Positions 40,425 to 51,415 are shown, numbered from the stretch's first letter. The stretch is DNA of 64,000 bases from Streptomyces sp. NBC_00341 (GCF_041435055.1 NZ_CP108002.1:4960001-5024000), one strand, 5' to 3'. Translations and numbers: made by a program. The notes: generated from the sequence alone by a model not told the origin.

Positions 40425-41282
40425 ATGGGCAGCCACCCGCACACCCCATCCCTGCCGATCCCGACGACCCCCGCCGGACGGGAGGGCCTCGCCGCTCTCC
40501 TGGGCCGGCCCGACCGCGCCGTCATCGCGCTCGATTTCGACGGCACCCTCGCAGACATCGTGCCGGACCCCGAACAGGCCCGCGCCCACCCCGGGACCGT
40601 CGAGGCGCTCGCCGCACTCGCACCCCGGGTCGCGTCGATCGCCGTGATCACCGGCCGCCCGGCCGGCGTCGCGGTCCGCTACGGCGGCTTCGCCGGGGTC
40701 GCCGGACTGGACCACCTCGTCGTCCTCGGCCACTACGGCGCCGAACGCTGGGACGCCGTCTCCGGCACCGTCCACACCCCCGCCCCGCACCCCGGCGTCG
40801 CCGCCGTGCGGGCCGAACTGCCCGGCTTCCTCGACAGGTTCGACTCCTGGCGCGGTACCTGGATAGAGGAGAAGGGCCAGGCGCTCGCCGTCCACACCCG
40901 CCGCGCCGAGGACCCGCAGGCCGCCTTCGAAGCGCTGCGCGGCCCCCTCGGTGAGCTGGCCGCCCGGCACGGCCTGATCGTCGAACCGGGCCGGATGGTG
41001 CTGGAGTTGCGTCCCTCCGGCATGGACAAGGGCGTCGCCCTCACCCAGTACGTGCGCGAGACGGGCGCCGAGTCCGTGCTGTACGCGGGCGACGACCTGG
41101 GCGACCTGGCCGCGTTCGCCGCCGTCGAGAAGCTCCGCACCGAGGGCCCCGACGGCACCCCCGGCCTGCTCATCTGCAGCGGCGAGGCGGAGGTGCCGGA
41201 ACTGGCCTCGCGTGCCGATCTGTTGCTGTCGGGCCCCGGAGCGGTCGTCGGCTTCCTGTCAGCCCTGGCGCAGCGCCTCTAG
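40425..41282 (+). CDS. otsB: Trehalose-6-phosphate phosphatase OtsB
   Basis: 285 residues, HAD superfamily: DFDGTLADIVPDP (nucleophile Asp), VITGRP, PSGMDKGVAL, YAGDDLGD. Converts trehalose-6-P to trehalose. Convergent with otsA, the two genes overlapping by 24 bp at their 3' ends. Confidence 0.93.
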   Translation: MGSHPHTPSLPIPTTPAGREGLAALLGRPDRAVIALDFDGTLADIVPDPEQARAHPGTVEALAALAPRVASIAVITGRPAGVAVRYGGFAGVAGLDHLVVLGHYGAERWDAVSGTVHTPAPHPGVAAVRAELPGFLDRFDSWRGTWIEEKGQALAVHTRRAEDPQAAFEALRGPLGELAARHGLIVEPGRMVLELRPSGMDKGVALTQYVRETGAESVLYAGDDLGDLAAFAAVEKLRTEGPDGTPGLLICSGEAEVPELASRADLLLSGPGAVVGFLSALAQRL

Positions 41283-42650
41283 CTGGTCCAGGAACCACTG
41301 CTGCGGCGGCAGCGCGGTGGCCGCCTCCGCCAGCCGCTCCGTGCGCTCCGCGCGTTCACCGTCCGCCATCGTCAGCGCCTCGTGCAGGGCGTCGGCGGTG
41401 GCGGACACGTCGTACGGGTTCACCGCGATCGCGTCGTCGCCCAGCTCCTCGTACGCCCCCGCCTCCCGCGACAGCACCAGCGCGCAGCCGTGGTCAGAGA
41501 CGACCGGGACCTCCTTGGCGACCAGGTTCATGCCGTCCCTGATCGGGTTGACGAGCGCCACGTCGGCCAGCCGGTACGCCGCCAGCGAGCGGGCGAAGTC
41601 GTCCTTGACGTGGAGCACGACCGGGGTCCAGTCCGCCGTGCCGTGCTTGGCGTTGATCTCGTCGGCGACGCGCTGCACCTCGGCCGTGTACTCCCGGTAC
41701 ACCGCGAGGTCCTGCCGCGAGGGGTAGGCGAACGCGACGTGGACGACGCGGCCGTGCCACTCGGGCCGTTCGTCGAGCAGGGCCCCGTAGGCGAGCATCC
41801 CGCGGACGATGTTCTTGGACAGCTCCGTGCGGTCCACCCGCACGATGGTCTTCCGGCCGGGGCCCACCTGTTCGCGCAGCGCCGCCATCCGCTCGTCCAC
41901 GTCCGGCTCGTGCGCGCGCCGGCGCAGGAAGTCCGCGTCGGCGCCGAGCCCGTGCACGCCGATCCGGGTGTGGCCGGTGCCGCCCAGGATCTCCGTGCAG
42001 CAGCTGATGAAGGCGTCCGCCCAGCGGCGGGTCAGGAAGGCCGCCCGGTCGGCGCCGAGGATGCCGCGCAGCACCTGCTCCGCGATGTCGTCGGGCAGCA
42101 TCCGGAAGTAGTCGACGGGCGCCCACGGGGTGTGCGAGAAGTGGCCGATGCGCAGGTCGGGGCGGAGCTCGCGGAGCATGCCGGGCACCAGCACCAGGTG
42201 GTAGTCCTGCACCAGGACCGCCGCGCCCTCGCCCGCCTCCTCCGCGAGCGCCTGGGCGAAGGCCCGGTTGTAGGTCTCGAAGGACGCCCACTGACGCCGG
42301 AACTCCGCGTCGAAGACGGGCTCCACGGGGGTCTGGTAGAGCAGGTGGTGGACGAACCAGAGCACCGAGTTCGCGATGCCGTTGTACGCGTCGGCGTGCA
42401 CGTCCGCGTCGATGTCGAGCATCCGTACGCCCGGCTCACCGACGCCGCGCCGCACCGCCTCGCGGTCGCCGTCACCGAGCGCGGCGCAGACCCACATCTT
42501 GTCGTCCACCGCGCTCAGCCCCGAGACGAGCCCGCCCCCGCCCCGTTTCGCGTCGAGCGAGCCGTCCTCGTTCAGTGCGTACGAGACCGGACCGCGGTTG
42601 GACGCGACGAGTACCTGGGCGGCGGGCTGGGGGGCGTGCTCGGAGACCAT
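41259..42650 (-). CDS. otsA: Trehalose-6-phosphate synthase OtsA (GT20)
   Basis: 463 residues. GT20 fold: VASNRGPVSY, GGGGLVSGL, VLVQDYHLVLVPGMLRE, HTPWAP, VDRTELSKNI, LVNPIRDGMNLVAKE and LSREAGAYEEL. Makes trehalose-6-P from a nucleoside-diphosphoglucose and glucose-6-P. Paired with otsB for stress and spore trehalose. Confidence 0.93.
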   Translation of the reverse strand: MVSEHAPQPAAQVLVASNRGPVSYALNEDGSLDAKRGGGGLVSGLSAVDDKMWVCAALGDGDREAVRRGVGEPGVRMLDIDADVHADAYNGIANSVLWFVHHLLYQTPVEPVFDAEFRRQWASFETYNRAFAQALAEEAGEGAAVLVQDYHLVLVPGMLRELRPDLRIGHFSHTPWAPVDYFRMLPDDIAEQVLRGILGADRAAFLTRRWADAFISCCTEILGGTGHTRIGVHGLGADADFLRRRAHEPDVDERMAALREQVGPGRKTIVRVDRTELSKNIVRGMLAYGALLDERPEWHGRVVHVAFAYPSRQDLAVYREYTAEVQRVADEINAKHGTADWTPVVLHVKDDFARSLAAYRLADVALVNPIRDGMNLVAKEVPVVSDHGCALVLSREAGAYEELGDDAIAVNPYDVSATADALHEALTMADGERAERTERLAEAATALPPQQWFLDQLEALRQG

Positions 42651-42707
42651 GCGCGGAATCTAGCCCGATCCCGAACGGTCCAAACGTGCGTGCGGCCGCG
42701 GCCTGTC

Positions 42708-43658
42708 TCAGGCGGCGCGGCGCGAGACGTACTCCTCGATCTCGCGCATCGGCGGCCGCTCCTGGGTGTCCACCGGGTAGGTGCGCGGTACGAAGCCGTT
42801 CTCGCCGCGCTCGAACTGGGTCAGCTCCGGGCGCACCAGATGGCCGCGGGAGAGCCGCAGCGACGCGGTCCGGTAGATGGCCGCCGCCATCCGGCCGAGC
42901 GCCCGGCCGTCCTGGTGGCGGTGTTTGCGGACGCCGACGTCGACCTGGGCCAGCGCGTCCAGTCCGACCGTGTGCAGGGCGTCGACGAGCAGCCCCAGCT
43001 CCACCCCGTAGCCGACCGGGAACGGCAGCTGTTCGAGCAGTGAGCGGCGTACGGCGTACTCGCCGCCCAGCGGCTGGACGAAGCCGGCCAGCTGCGGCCA
43101 GTGCAGATTGAGCAGCGGCCGTGCCACCAGTTCGGTGACCCGCCCGCCCTGGCCCGCGGTGTCCCCGAGCGGACGGTCGTACATCGCCTTGACGAACTGC
43201 ACGGAGGGGTCGGTCAGCAGCGGGCCGACGATGCCGGAGACGAAGTCGGCCGAGAAGTCCTTCAGGTCCGCGTCGATGAAGCAGACGATGTCACCGCCGG
43301 TCACCAGCAGTGACCGCCACAGCACCTCGCCCTTGCCGGGGACGGCCGGCAGCCGGGGCAGGATCGCGTCCCGGTGGATCACCCGGGCGCCCGCCCGGCG
43401 GGCCAGCTCCGCGGTGTCGTCGGTGGAGCCGGAGTCGATCACCACGAGTTCGTCGACCAGCCGGACCTTCTCCATGAGCTCGCGCCGGATCGTCCGGACG
43501 ATGTCCCCGACCGTCGCCGCCTCGTTCAGCGCGGGCAGGACGACACTCACGCTCCCCCGGCGCGGGTCGCCGCTCCTGGCGGCCAGGAGCTGCTCCAGCG
43601 GGCGGTCGGCGCACGACCAGGAACGCCTGGTCAGCCAGCGTTCGACCTCTTCCAGCAC
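42708..43658 (-). CDS. gpgS: Glucosyl-3-phosphoglycerate synthase (GT81)
   Basis: 316 residues. GT-A fold: SVVLPALNEAATVGDIV, ELVVIDSGSTDDT, FIDADLKDF (metal DxD-like), LGGEYAVRRSLLEQLPFPVGYGVE, KHRHQD. Makes glucosyl-3-phosphoglycerate from UDP-glucose and 3-PG, the first step to glucosylglycerate or methylglucose polysaccharide. The GTG of VLEEVERW follows CAGGGAG by 8 nt and is preferred over an ATG nine codons upstream with no ribosome-binding site. Confidence 0.88.
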   Translation of the reverse strand: MLEEVERWLTRRSWSCADRPLEQLLAARSGDPRRGSVSVVLPALNEAATVGDIVRTIRRELMEKVRLVDELVVIDSGSTDDTAELARRAGARVIHRDAILPRLPAVPGKGEVLWRSLLVTGGDIVCFIDADLKDFSADFVSGIVGPLLTDPSVQFVKAMYDRPLGDTAGQGGRVTELVARPLLNLHWPQLAGFVQPLGGEYAVRRSLLEQLPFPVGYGVELGLLVDALHTVGLDALAQVDVGVRKHRHQDGRALGRMAAAIYRTASLRLSRGHLVRPELTQFERGENGFVPRTYPVDTQERPPMREIEEYVSRRAA

Positions 43659-43742
43659 GGTCGATACTCCCTGTATGTGATCCATCTCGCGGTTCGGACG
43701 ACTATCTCAACAGTCCGGTGCTTCGGTTACAGTCTGAACAAC

Positions 43743-43775
43743 GCAGATGGCCGTGGCATGCCGGGGTCCATCTGC
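43743..43775 (+). promoter_or_regulatory. Leader hairpin upstream of the riboswitch
   Basis: GCAGATGG (43743-43750) pairs with CCATCTGC (43768-43775), with a GGC/GCC inner stem. It lies in the spacer between gpgS and the riboswitch and could be part of the metM leader or a terminator for stray transcripts. Confidence 0.4.
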
Positions 43776-43812
43776 CGATAAACGCCTGGATCGATGGTCC
43801 AGTGCCATAGCG

Positions 43813-43935
43813 CTCATCCAGAGGGACAGAGGGAACGGCCCGTTGAAGTCCCGGCAACCATCCCGCCGACCGCGAGGTCAGGTGGGGACGGTGCCAATTC
43901 CGTCTTGTGGCGAAATGCGTCACAAGGAAGATGAG
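43813..43935 (+). ncRNA. SAM-I (S-box) riboswitch
   Basis: Core S-box features in order: CTCATC (P1 5' strand, 43813-43818), CAGAGGGACAGAGGGAACGG, CCCGTTGAAGTCCCGGCAACC (kink-turn and binding core, split here by my reading into GAAGTCCCGGCAACC), GGTGCCAATTCC, and GATGAG (P1 3' strand, 43930-43935). It controls the metM-metO transcript. The 3' strand of P1 directly abuts GAGGAGAAAGGG, the ribosome-binding region, so ligand-stabilised P1 may block translation. No terminator hairpin with U-tract is visible. Confidence 0.88.
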
Positions 43936-43954
43936 GAGAAAGGGCCTCGCCATC

Positions 43955-45250
43955 ATGGCTGTTGAGACTGTTGCAGCACCTACCGAATCTTCCGTGGACC
44001 TCGGTCCCGCCGCGGCACTTTCCTGCCGCGAGTGCGGAGAACGATTCCCGCTCGGTCCGCTTTTCGCCTGTGCGACCTGTTTCGGGCCGCTCGAAGTGGC
44101 GTACGACCTGCCGACCGGCTCCCCGGACGAGCTGAAGAAGCGCATCGAGGCCGGACCGGACAACATCTGGCGCTACGCGCCGCTGCTGCCGGTCCCCTCC
44201 GACGTCGCGGACAAGCCCAACATCAACCCGGGCTTCACCAAGCTGGTCAAGGCCGACAACCTCGCCCGTGAGCTGGGCGTCACCGGCGGCCTGTACGTCA
44301 AGGACGACTCCGGCAACCCGACGCACTCCTTCAAGGACCGCGTCGTCGCGATCGCCGTCGAGGCCGCCCGCGCCTTCGGTTTCACCACGCTCTCCTGCTC
44401 CTCCACCGGCAACCTCGCCGGTGCGGTGGGCGCCGCCGCCGCCCGCGCCGGTCTGCGCTCCTGCGTGTTCATCCCGCACGACCTGGAGCAGGGCAAGGTC
44501 GTCATGGCCGCGGTGTACGGCGGTGAGCTGGTCGGCATCGAGGGCAACTACGACGACGTCAACCGGTTCTGCTCGGAGCTCATCGGAGATCCGCTCGGGG
44601 AGGGCTGGGGCTTCGTCAACGTCAACCTCCGCCCGTACTACGGTGAGGGCTCCAAGACGCTCGCGTACGAGATCTGCGAGCAGCTCGGCTGGCGGCTGCC
44701 CGACCAGATCGTCATCCCGATCGCGTCCGGCTCGCAGCTCACGAAGATCGACAAGGGCCTCCAGGAGCTGATCAAGCTCGGCCTGGTCGAGGACAAGCCG
44801 TACAAGATCTTCGGCGCCCAGGCCGAGGGCTGCTCGCCGGTCTCCACCGCCTTCAAGGCCGGTCACGACGTGGTCCGCCCGCAGAAGCCGAACACGATCG
44901 CCAAGTCCCTCGCCATCGGCAACCCGGCCGACGGCCCCTACGTCCTGGACATCGCCCGTCGTACGGGTGGTGCGGTGGACGACGTGAACGACGAACAGGT
45001 CGTCGACGCGATCAAGCTCCTGGCGCGCACCGAGGGTATCTTCGCCGAGACGGCGGGCGGTGTGACGGTGGGCGTGACGAAGAAGCTGATCGAGGCCGGC
45101 CTGCTCGACCCGACGCTCACCACCGTCGTCCTGAACACCGGTGACGGCCTCAAGACGCTGGACGCGGTGGCCGCCACCTCGCAGGCGACGGCGACGATCC
45201 GTCCGAGCCTGGACGCCTTCCGCGCCGCCGGCCTCGGCACCGCCAGCTGA
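43955..45250 (+). CDS. metM: Threonine-synthase-like PLP enzyme MetM (homocysteine synthesis)
   Basis: 431 residues. N-terminal zinc ribbon (CREC, CATC), then the threonine synthase fold: PLP lysine in HSFKDR, SSTGNLAGAVGAAAARAG, IPIASGSQL, ETAGGVTVGV. Standard threonine synthase makes threonine from O-phosphohomoserine. But here the gene is behind a SAM-I riboswitch and followed by a sulfur-carrier gene, the metM-metO arrangement described in Streptomyces, where the enzyme turns O-phosphohomoserine plus thiocarboxylated carrier into homocysteine. The ATG of MAVETV is chosen; in-frame starts further upstream lie inside the riboswitch. Confidence 0.88.
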   Translation: MAVETVAAPTESSVDLGPAAALSCRECGERFPLGPLFACATCFGPLEVAYDLPTGSPDELKKRIEAGPDNIWRYAPLLPVPSDVADKPNINPGFTKLVKADNLARELGVTGGLYVKDDSGNPTHSFKDRVVAIAVEAARAFGFTTLSCSSTGNLAGAVGAAAARAGLRSCVFIPHDLEQGKVVMAAVYGGELVGIEGNYDDVNRFCSELIGDPLGEGWGFVNVNLRPYYGEGSKTLAYEICEQLGWRLPDQIVIPIASGSQLTKIDKGLQELIKLGLVEDKPYKIFGAQAEGCSPVSTAFKAGHDVVRPQKPNTIAKSLAIGNPADGPYVLDIARRTGGAVDDVNDEQVVDAIKLLARTEGIFAETAGGVTVGVTKKLIEAGLLDPTLTTVVLNTGDGLKTLDAVAATSQATATIRPSLDAFRAAGLGTAS

Positions 45251-45282
45251 TCCCACCCGAGACTCCAGGAAGGGCACCCACC

Positions 45283-45561
45283 ATGAGCGTCAAGGTCCGT
45301 ATCCCCACCATCCTCCGCACCTACACGGGCGGTCAGGCCGAGGTCCCGGCAGAGGGCGCGAACCTCTCCCAGGTCATCGAGTCCCTGGAGAAGGACCACC
45401 CGGGCATCGCCGCCCGCGTCCTGGACGACCAGGGCAAGCTCCGCCGCTTCGTCAACGTGTACGTCAACGACGACGACGTGCGCTTCGAGGGCGGCCTGGA
45501 AGCGGTCACCCCGGACGGTGCGGGAGTCTCGATCATCCCGGCCGTCGCCGGCGGCTGCTGA
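45283..45561 (+). CDS. metO: ThiS/MoaD-type sulfur-carrier protein MetO
   Basis: 92 residues with the ubiquitin-like beta-grasp fold (VRIPTILRTYTGGQAEV, FVNVYVNDDDVRF, GAGVSIIPAVAGG). The C-terminus is GGC: a cysteine follows the reactive di-glycine and must be removed before adenylation and thiocarboxylation, presumably by a JAMM-type peptidase encoded elsewhere. It follows metM by 32 bp with AGGAAGG before the ATG. Carries sulfide for MetM. Confidence 0.9.
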   Translation: MSVKVRIPTILRTYTGGQAEVPAEGANLSQVIESLEKDHPGIAARVLDDQGKLRRFVNVYVNDDDVRFEGGLEAVTPDGAGVSIIPAVAGGC

Positions 45562-45600
45562 GCCCCGGGACCCGAGCGGTCCCACTGCACCGAGTCACCT

Positions 45601-45639
45601 GAATTGCCCTCTCCGCGACGGAAGCGGAGGGGGCAATTC
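45601..45639 (+). terminator. Terminator of metM-metO
   Basis: GAATTGCCCTCTCCGC pairs with GCGGAGGGGGCAATTC around GACGGAA; one position is a G-U wobble. A strong 16-bp stem 40 bp after the metO stop. The rest of 45640-45850 is unusually AT-rich for the window and shows no coding sequence, only weak promoter-like elements. Confidence 0.85.
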
Positions 45640-45853
45640 TGCATGGTTGAGCGCGGTAGAGTGTGGGAAGCCCCCTCCGCTGCCCGTGCCCCCCGCATAT
45701 GAGAATGCGCCTGGCCACGACAAGATGCAGCCAAAGTACCTGAGCCTCTTGCGCCATAAGTCGCCTTTGCCTGGCCCGACTTGCCCTGGAATCTCATGAA
45801 TTCCTCATATTCGGGTGATCGGTGCGCCGCAGAATTCTCGTCCGATTGACCTG

Positions 45854-45881
45854 TTGCAGAGGGCAGTTGGGCAGATACATT
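45854..45881 (+). promoter_or_regulatory. Probable promoter of the cold-shock gene
   Basis: TTGCAG (-35), 16-bp spacer, TACATT (-10). This leaves a 5' untranslated leader of about 105 nt that contains a hairpin CACCCTC/GAGGGTG (45911-45932). Long structured leaders are usual in csp mRNAs. Confidence 0.45.
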
Positions 45882-45994
45882 CGGCCGCGGTCGACGCGTT
45901 CCGGCGCACGCACCCTCTCCTGTCGGAGGGTGAGTTCTGACCCGGGCCCGCGAAGTGCGGTCCTGTGCAAGGGCCAGTAATAGGGGAGTTAGGC

Positions 45995-48129
<2,135 letters not shown>

Positions 48130-48173
48130 TCCTCACGGATCGGTAGTTCTGGCACAGCACCACAGCACCACAA

Positions 48174-48209
48174 CGCCGGCCCCCGGGGATCGCTCCCCGG
48201 GGGCCGGCG
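48174..48209. terminator. groEL2 terminator
   Basis: CGCCGGCCCCCGGGG and CCCCGGGGGCCGGCG pair perfectly (15 bp) with an ATCGCT loop, 45 bp after the stop. Just upstream CACAGCAC is duplicated. Confidence 0.88.
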
Positions 48210-48220
48210 TCGTCCGTGCG

Positions 48221-48270
48221 TCCGCTACGGCGGGCTACGGCGGGCTATGGCGGGCTACGGCGGGCTACGG
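48221..48270. repeat. 10-bp tandem repeat (about 5 units) over the hydrolase stop codon
   Basis: CGGGCTACGG is repeated four times exactly except one A-to-C/T variant (CGGGCTATGG), preceded by TCCGCTACGG. The reverse-strand stop TAG of the next gene (48265-48267) is inside the last unit, and every unit supplies another TAG. Confidence 0.93.
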
Positions 48271-49554
48271 CGTGAACACCATCTCCGGGAAGCGGTCGGA
48301 GGGGCCGTGCAGCAGGCAGTCGTCGTGCCCGCGCAGCCACCGCCCGAAGAACGACGCCGCGTACGCCCGGCTCGCGGCCGCCGCCCGGTCCGGCCGTACC
48401 GTCCCGACCGCCGCCGCCGGTCCGCCGTCCGGCTGCGCGCCCTGCCGGGCCAGCTGCGGCAGCAGCAACTCGGCGTCGGTGTAGGAGGCGTGGCGCGAGC
48501 CGGTCAGGGTGACGTCCGCCCGCCAGCCCCGGGTGTTCTTCCAGAACGCCGCCCAGGACGGCTGCTGCCGGTAGTCGCCCGAGCCCTCACCGGCCGTCCC
48601 CATCAGGAGCAGCGGCCGGTCAAGACCGTCCGTGGCCACCGTGCTCAGCCGGCTGCCGTCCGGCAGCGCGCCGCCCACGTAGTCCAGTTGCCCGTCCATG
48701 TTGATGCCCGCCTTGATCCGCCGGTCGTCGTGCATGGTCTGGGCCGCGGTGAAGCCGCCCGCGGAGTGGCCGAACATGCCGGTCCGGCGCAGATCGAGTA
48801 CGTCCCCGAAGCGCGTCCGGTTCAGTTCCGGGAGCCGGTCGAGCACGAACCGGGTGTCGGCCACCCGGACCGCCATGACCTTGCGCAGCAGGGCGCTGAT
48901 CGCGTCCGGATCGCTGGGCGGCGCCCCGTCGAAGATCCGCATGGTGGCGAGGCGCCCGTCGGGGAACTCCACCTCGGTCGCCTCGTAGGTGTGGTCGATC
49001 GTGACGACGGCGTACCCGTGGCTCGCCAGATCGTCGACCAGGGCGGTGTTCCAGGTGCGCGGGTCGCCCAGCCCGCCGGAGTACAGCACGACGGGCAGCC
49101 GCCCTGCCCGCGCGGCGACCGGGGCGTCGCGGCGGGCGTGGCTGAGCGTGGCGCCCCAGTCGACGGACCCGGGCGCCATCCCCAGGTTCAGCGCGGCGGC
49201 CCCCTCCGCTCCGCCGAAGTGCGCGGCGGCCGCGGCCGTCATCTGCGGCTCCCGCCGCCCGGAGCCGCCGGGTGCGGCCGGATAGCGGACGCTGATCATC
49301 AGCTCGCGGCGCGCGTCGGTGCCCGGCAGCCAGGGCTCGGTCCGGTCCCGGTCGACGAGGTGCAGCACGGTGGAGCCGACCTCGAACGGCCCGGTGGGCC
49401 GGGGCAGCCGCGCGGTCGGCAGCGCGGTGCGGGACCGCCGCCCGCCGGCCGCGTAGGACGGGATGGCGCCGGTGGCCAGCAGGGCGGACGCGGCGAGGGC
49501 GGCGGTGAGGACCTGCCGGCGGTTCTGGGTACGGGCACGCGGGACTGCGGACAC
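48265..49554 (-). CDS. Secreted alpha/beta hydrolase (PAF-acetylhydrolase-like)
   Basis: 429 residues. Tat-like signal with NRRQVLTAALAASALLATG, then an alpha/beta hydrolase with nucleophile motif GMFGHSAGGFTAA and His/Asp residues near HASYTD at about 360-380. Family cleaves short acyl esters, probably outside the cell. GTG start. Conserved secreted esterase in Streptomyces; physiological substrate unknown. Confidence 0.85.
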   Translation of the reverse strand: MSAVPRARTQNRRQVLTAALAASALLATGAIPSYAAGGRRSRTALPTARLPRPTGPFEVGSTVLHLVDRDRTEPWLPGTDARRELMISVRYPAAPGGSGRREPQMTAAAAAHFGGAEGAAALNLGMAPGSVDWGATLSHARRDAPVAARAGRLPVVLYSGGLGDPRTWNTALVDDLASHGYAVVTIDHTYEATEVEFPDGRLATMRIFDGAPPSDPDAISALLRKVMAVRVADTRFVLDRLPELNRTRFGDVLDLRRTGMFGHSAGGFTAAQTMHDDRRIKAGINMDGQLDYVGGALPDGSRLSTVATDGLDRPLLLMGTAGEGSGDYRQQPSWAAFWKNTRGWRADVTLTGSRHASYTDAELLLPQLARQGAQPDGGPAAAVGTVRPDRAAAASRAYAASFFGRWLRGHDDCLLHGPSDRFPEMVFTP

Positions 49555-49792
49555 CTGGAACTCCCCGTTCGGGCGGCGCCGCGCGGCACGGTCTCCTGTG
49601 TCGCGTGGTGCGCGGTACGTGTGCGAACGCCTCCACGATGCCGCGCGGGGCCCGCCCAGCGCGTGATACCCAGGTGCTCATTCGGCGGCGGGGCGGCTGG
49701 CACCGGGGTAGGGGATGGGCCGGGGCCGCCACGGCGGCCGGTGGGACGAAATTCCGGGTCGGCCACTGAACACGCGTGGCAGGATCGGGCCC

Positions 49793-50518
49793 ATGCCGAT
49801 GGACGCGTTGCTGCTCGTAGCCCGGGGGCTGTGGGAGGAACTGGCCGGGGTGCCGGTGTCGTTCGCGCCGACGGGCGGTGTGAGCGTGGTGGTCTCCGCG
49901 GAGTCGGGGCTGTGCCCGGCCGGCTGGGTCGGCGTGGTGGCTCTGGGCGGATCAGTACTCGTAACCGTGCCGGACAGGAGCGCCGCCGCGCTCGTCCGTG
50001 ACGCCCCGGCCGGGCTGTGGACGGAAGCCGTCGTGGACGAGGCGCTGGTACGGGAGGCGCTGCCCGTGGCCGGGACGCTCGGACCTGCGGCCCTGTCGTA
50101 CGTCTCGCCGGAGGGATTCCGGCCGGTGCGGGCCGGTGTGCTGCCGGTGGAGCAACTGCCCGCCGGACAACCGGAGCTGCGGCGGCTGGAGGCGGCAGCC
50201 GGTGACACGGACGCCGGGGAGGCCGGGCTGAGTGGGATCACGTCACCTGTCTTCGTGGTCCGCGAGCGCGGTGAGGTGGTCGCTGCCGCCGGCTACGAAG
50301 TATGGCCGGCCCGGACCGCTCACCTCAGTGTCCTGACGGCTCCGGCGGCGAGGGGGCGGGGGCTGGCGCGGGTGACGGGTTCGGCGGCGGTCGCACACGC
50401 GCTGGCCGCCGGGCTGCTGCCGCAGTGGCGTGCGCGGCCTCCCGCGTCCCGGCGGGTCGCGGCCGCACTGGGCTTCACGGAACTGGGTTCCCAGTTGAGC
50501 ATCGAGCTCGACCGGTAG
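49793..50518 (+). CDS. GNAT-family acetyltransferase
   Basis: 241 residues. The N-terminal half is a divergent GNAT-like domain; the C-terminal half is a clear GNAT domain with the acetyl-CoA loop APAARGRGLARVTG and a final strand ALGFTELGSQLSIEL. Substrate unknown. ATG of MPMDALLL preferred; the second ATG two codons later is possible. Earlier in-frame ATG at 49715 lacks a ribosome-binding site. Confidence 0.75.
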   Translation: MPMDALLLVARGLWEELAGVPVSFAPTGGVSVVVSAESGLCPAGWVGVVALGGSVLVTVPDRSAAALVRDAPAGLWTEAVVDEALVREALPVAGTLGPAALSYVSPEGFRPVRAGVLPVEQLPAGQPELRRLEAAAGDTDAGEAGLSGITSPVFVVRERGEVVAAAGYEVWPARTAHLSVLTAPAARGRGLARVTGSAAVAHALAAGLLPQWRARPPASRRVAAALGFTELGSQLSIELDR

Positions 50519-50540
50519 GCGCGGACCCGTACCGCGTGCC

Positions 50541-51320
50541 TCAGGAGTGGAACGCGAGGTACGGGGCCAGGGCCAGGAGCATGGCGGCCATGGCGTATTT
50601 GAGGCGGCGGGCCGGGACGGAGCGGGCGATGCGCCAGCCCACGAGCACCCCTACCAGTTCCGGTATGCCGACCACCGCGGCCAGGGTCCAGTCGATGGAG
50701 CCGTGCTGGATGTAGCCGATGGTGCCCACGCTCGCGATCACCACGGACTGCGCCTGCGCGGCGGCCAGCGCGGAGAGCACCGGGAGCCCGCAGACGACCA
50801 GGAGCGGCACGCTCAGCATCGGTCCGCCCAGGCCGAAGAGGCCCGCCGCGACGGCCACCGTGACCCCCACCGCGACGGTGAGCGCGAGCGGTACGCGCAC
50901 CGGGTCCTCGGCCGCCCGCGAGGTCGCCGTGCGGCGTTCGCGGAGCCACACCAGCAGGCCGGTCACCGTGACGGCGCACGCCAGCAGGATGCCGAACAGC
51001 CGCCCCGAGACGTGGGTGTTGAGCAGTACGCCGACCGGGGTGCCGACGAGCGCGCTCGCGGCGAGGACCCAGGCGGTGCGCCGCGTGACCGGGTCCTTCA
51101 GCTGTCCGGACCTGGTGTAGGCGGCGGTGCCGAGGACGCCGGTCGCCACGTGGGTGACGATGGCGGTGCCCGCGACTCCGGCCGGGGTGAGCCCGGTCAG
51201 CAGGAACATGCCGATGGTGGGCAGCACCCCGCCCGGCCCGATCGCGGTGATCCCGATGCCTCCGGCGAGGCCGAACAGGGCGAGCAGAACCAGGGTGAGG
51301 GTGTCGGGGGTCCAGGGCAT
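50541..51320 (-). CDS. TauE/SafE-family sulfite or organosulfonate exporter
   Basis: 259 residues with about 8 transmembrane helices and the duplicated TauE motifs GGIGITAIGPGG and FGLGGPMLSVPLL. Membrane permease thought to export sulfite or sulfoacetate. Convergent with the GNAT gene, 22 bp apart. Confidence 0.88.
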   Translation of the reverse strand: MPWTPDTLTLVLLALFGLAGGIGITAIGPGGVLPTIGMFLLTGLTPAGVAGTAIVTHVATGVLGTAAYTRSGQLKDPVTRRTAWVLAASALVGTPVGVLLNTHVSGRLFGILLACAVTVTGLLVWLRERRTATSRAAEDPVRVPLALTVAVGVTVAVAAGLFGLGGPMLSVPLLVVCGLPVLSALAAAQAQSVVIASVGTIGYIQHGSIDWTLAAVVGIPELVGVLVGWRIARSVPARRLKYAMAAMLLALAPYLAFHS

Positions 51321-51415
51321 GGCGGTGCCTCCGCGGGCGGTGCAGGGGTGGGTGAGCGGCGTCGGTCGGGGGCGTCTCGGCCAGGGGGCTCGGGGTGGTG
51401 GGCGCGGCGTCTCGG

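Noticed and set aside
43955..45250. Ordinary threonine synthase (thrC)
   Set aside because: SAM-I riboswitch control and the adjoining sulfur-carrier gene argue for MetM. The fold alone cannot separate the two.
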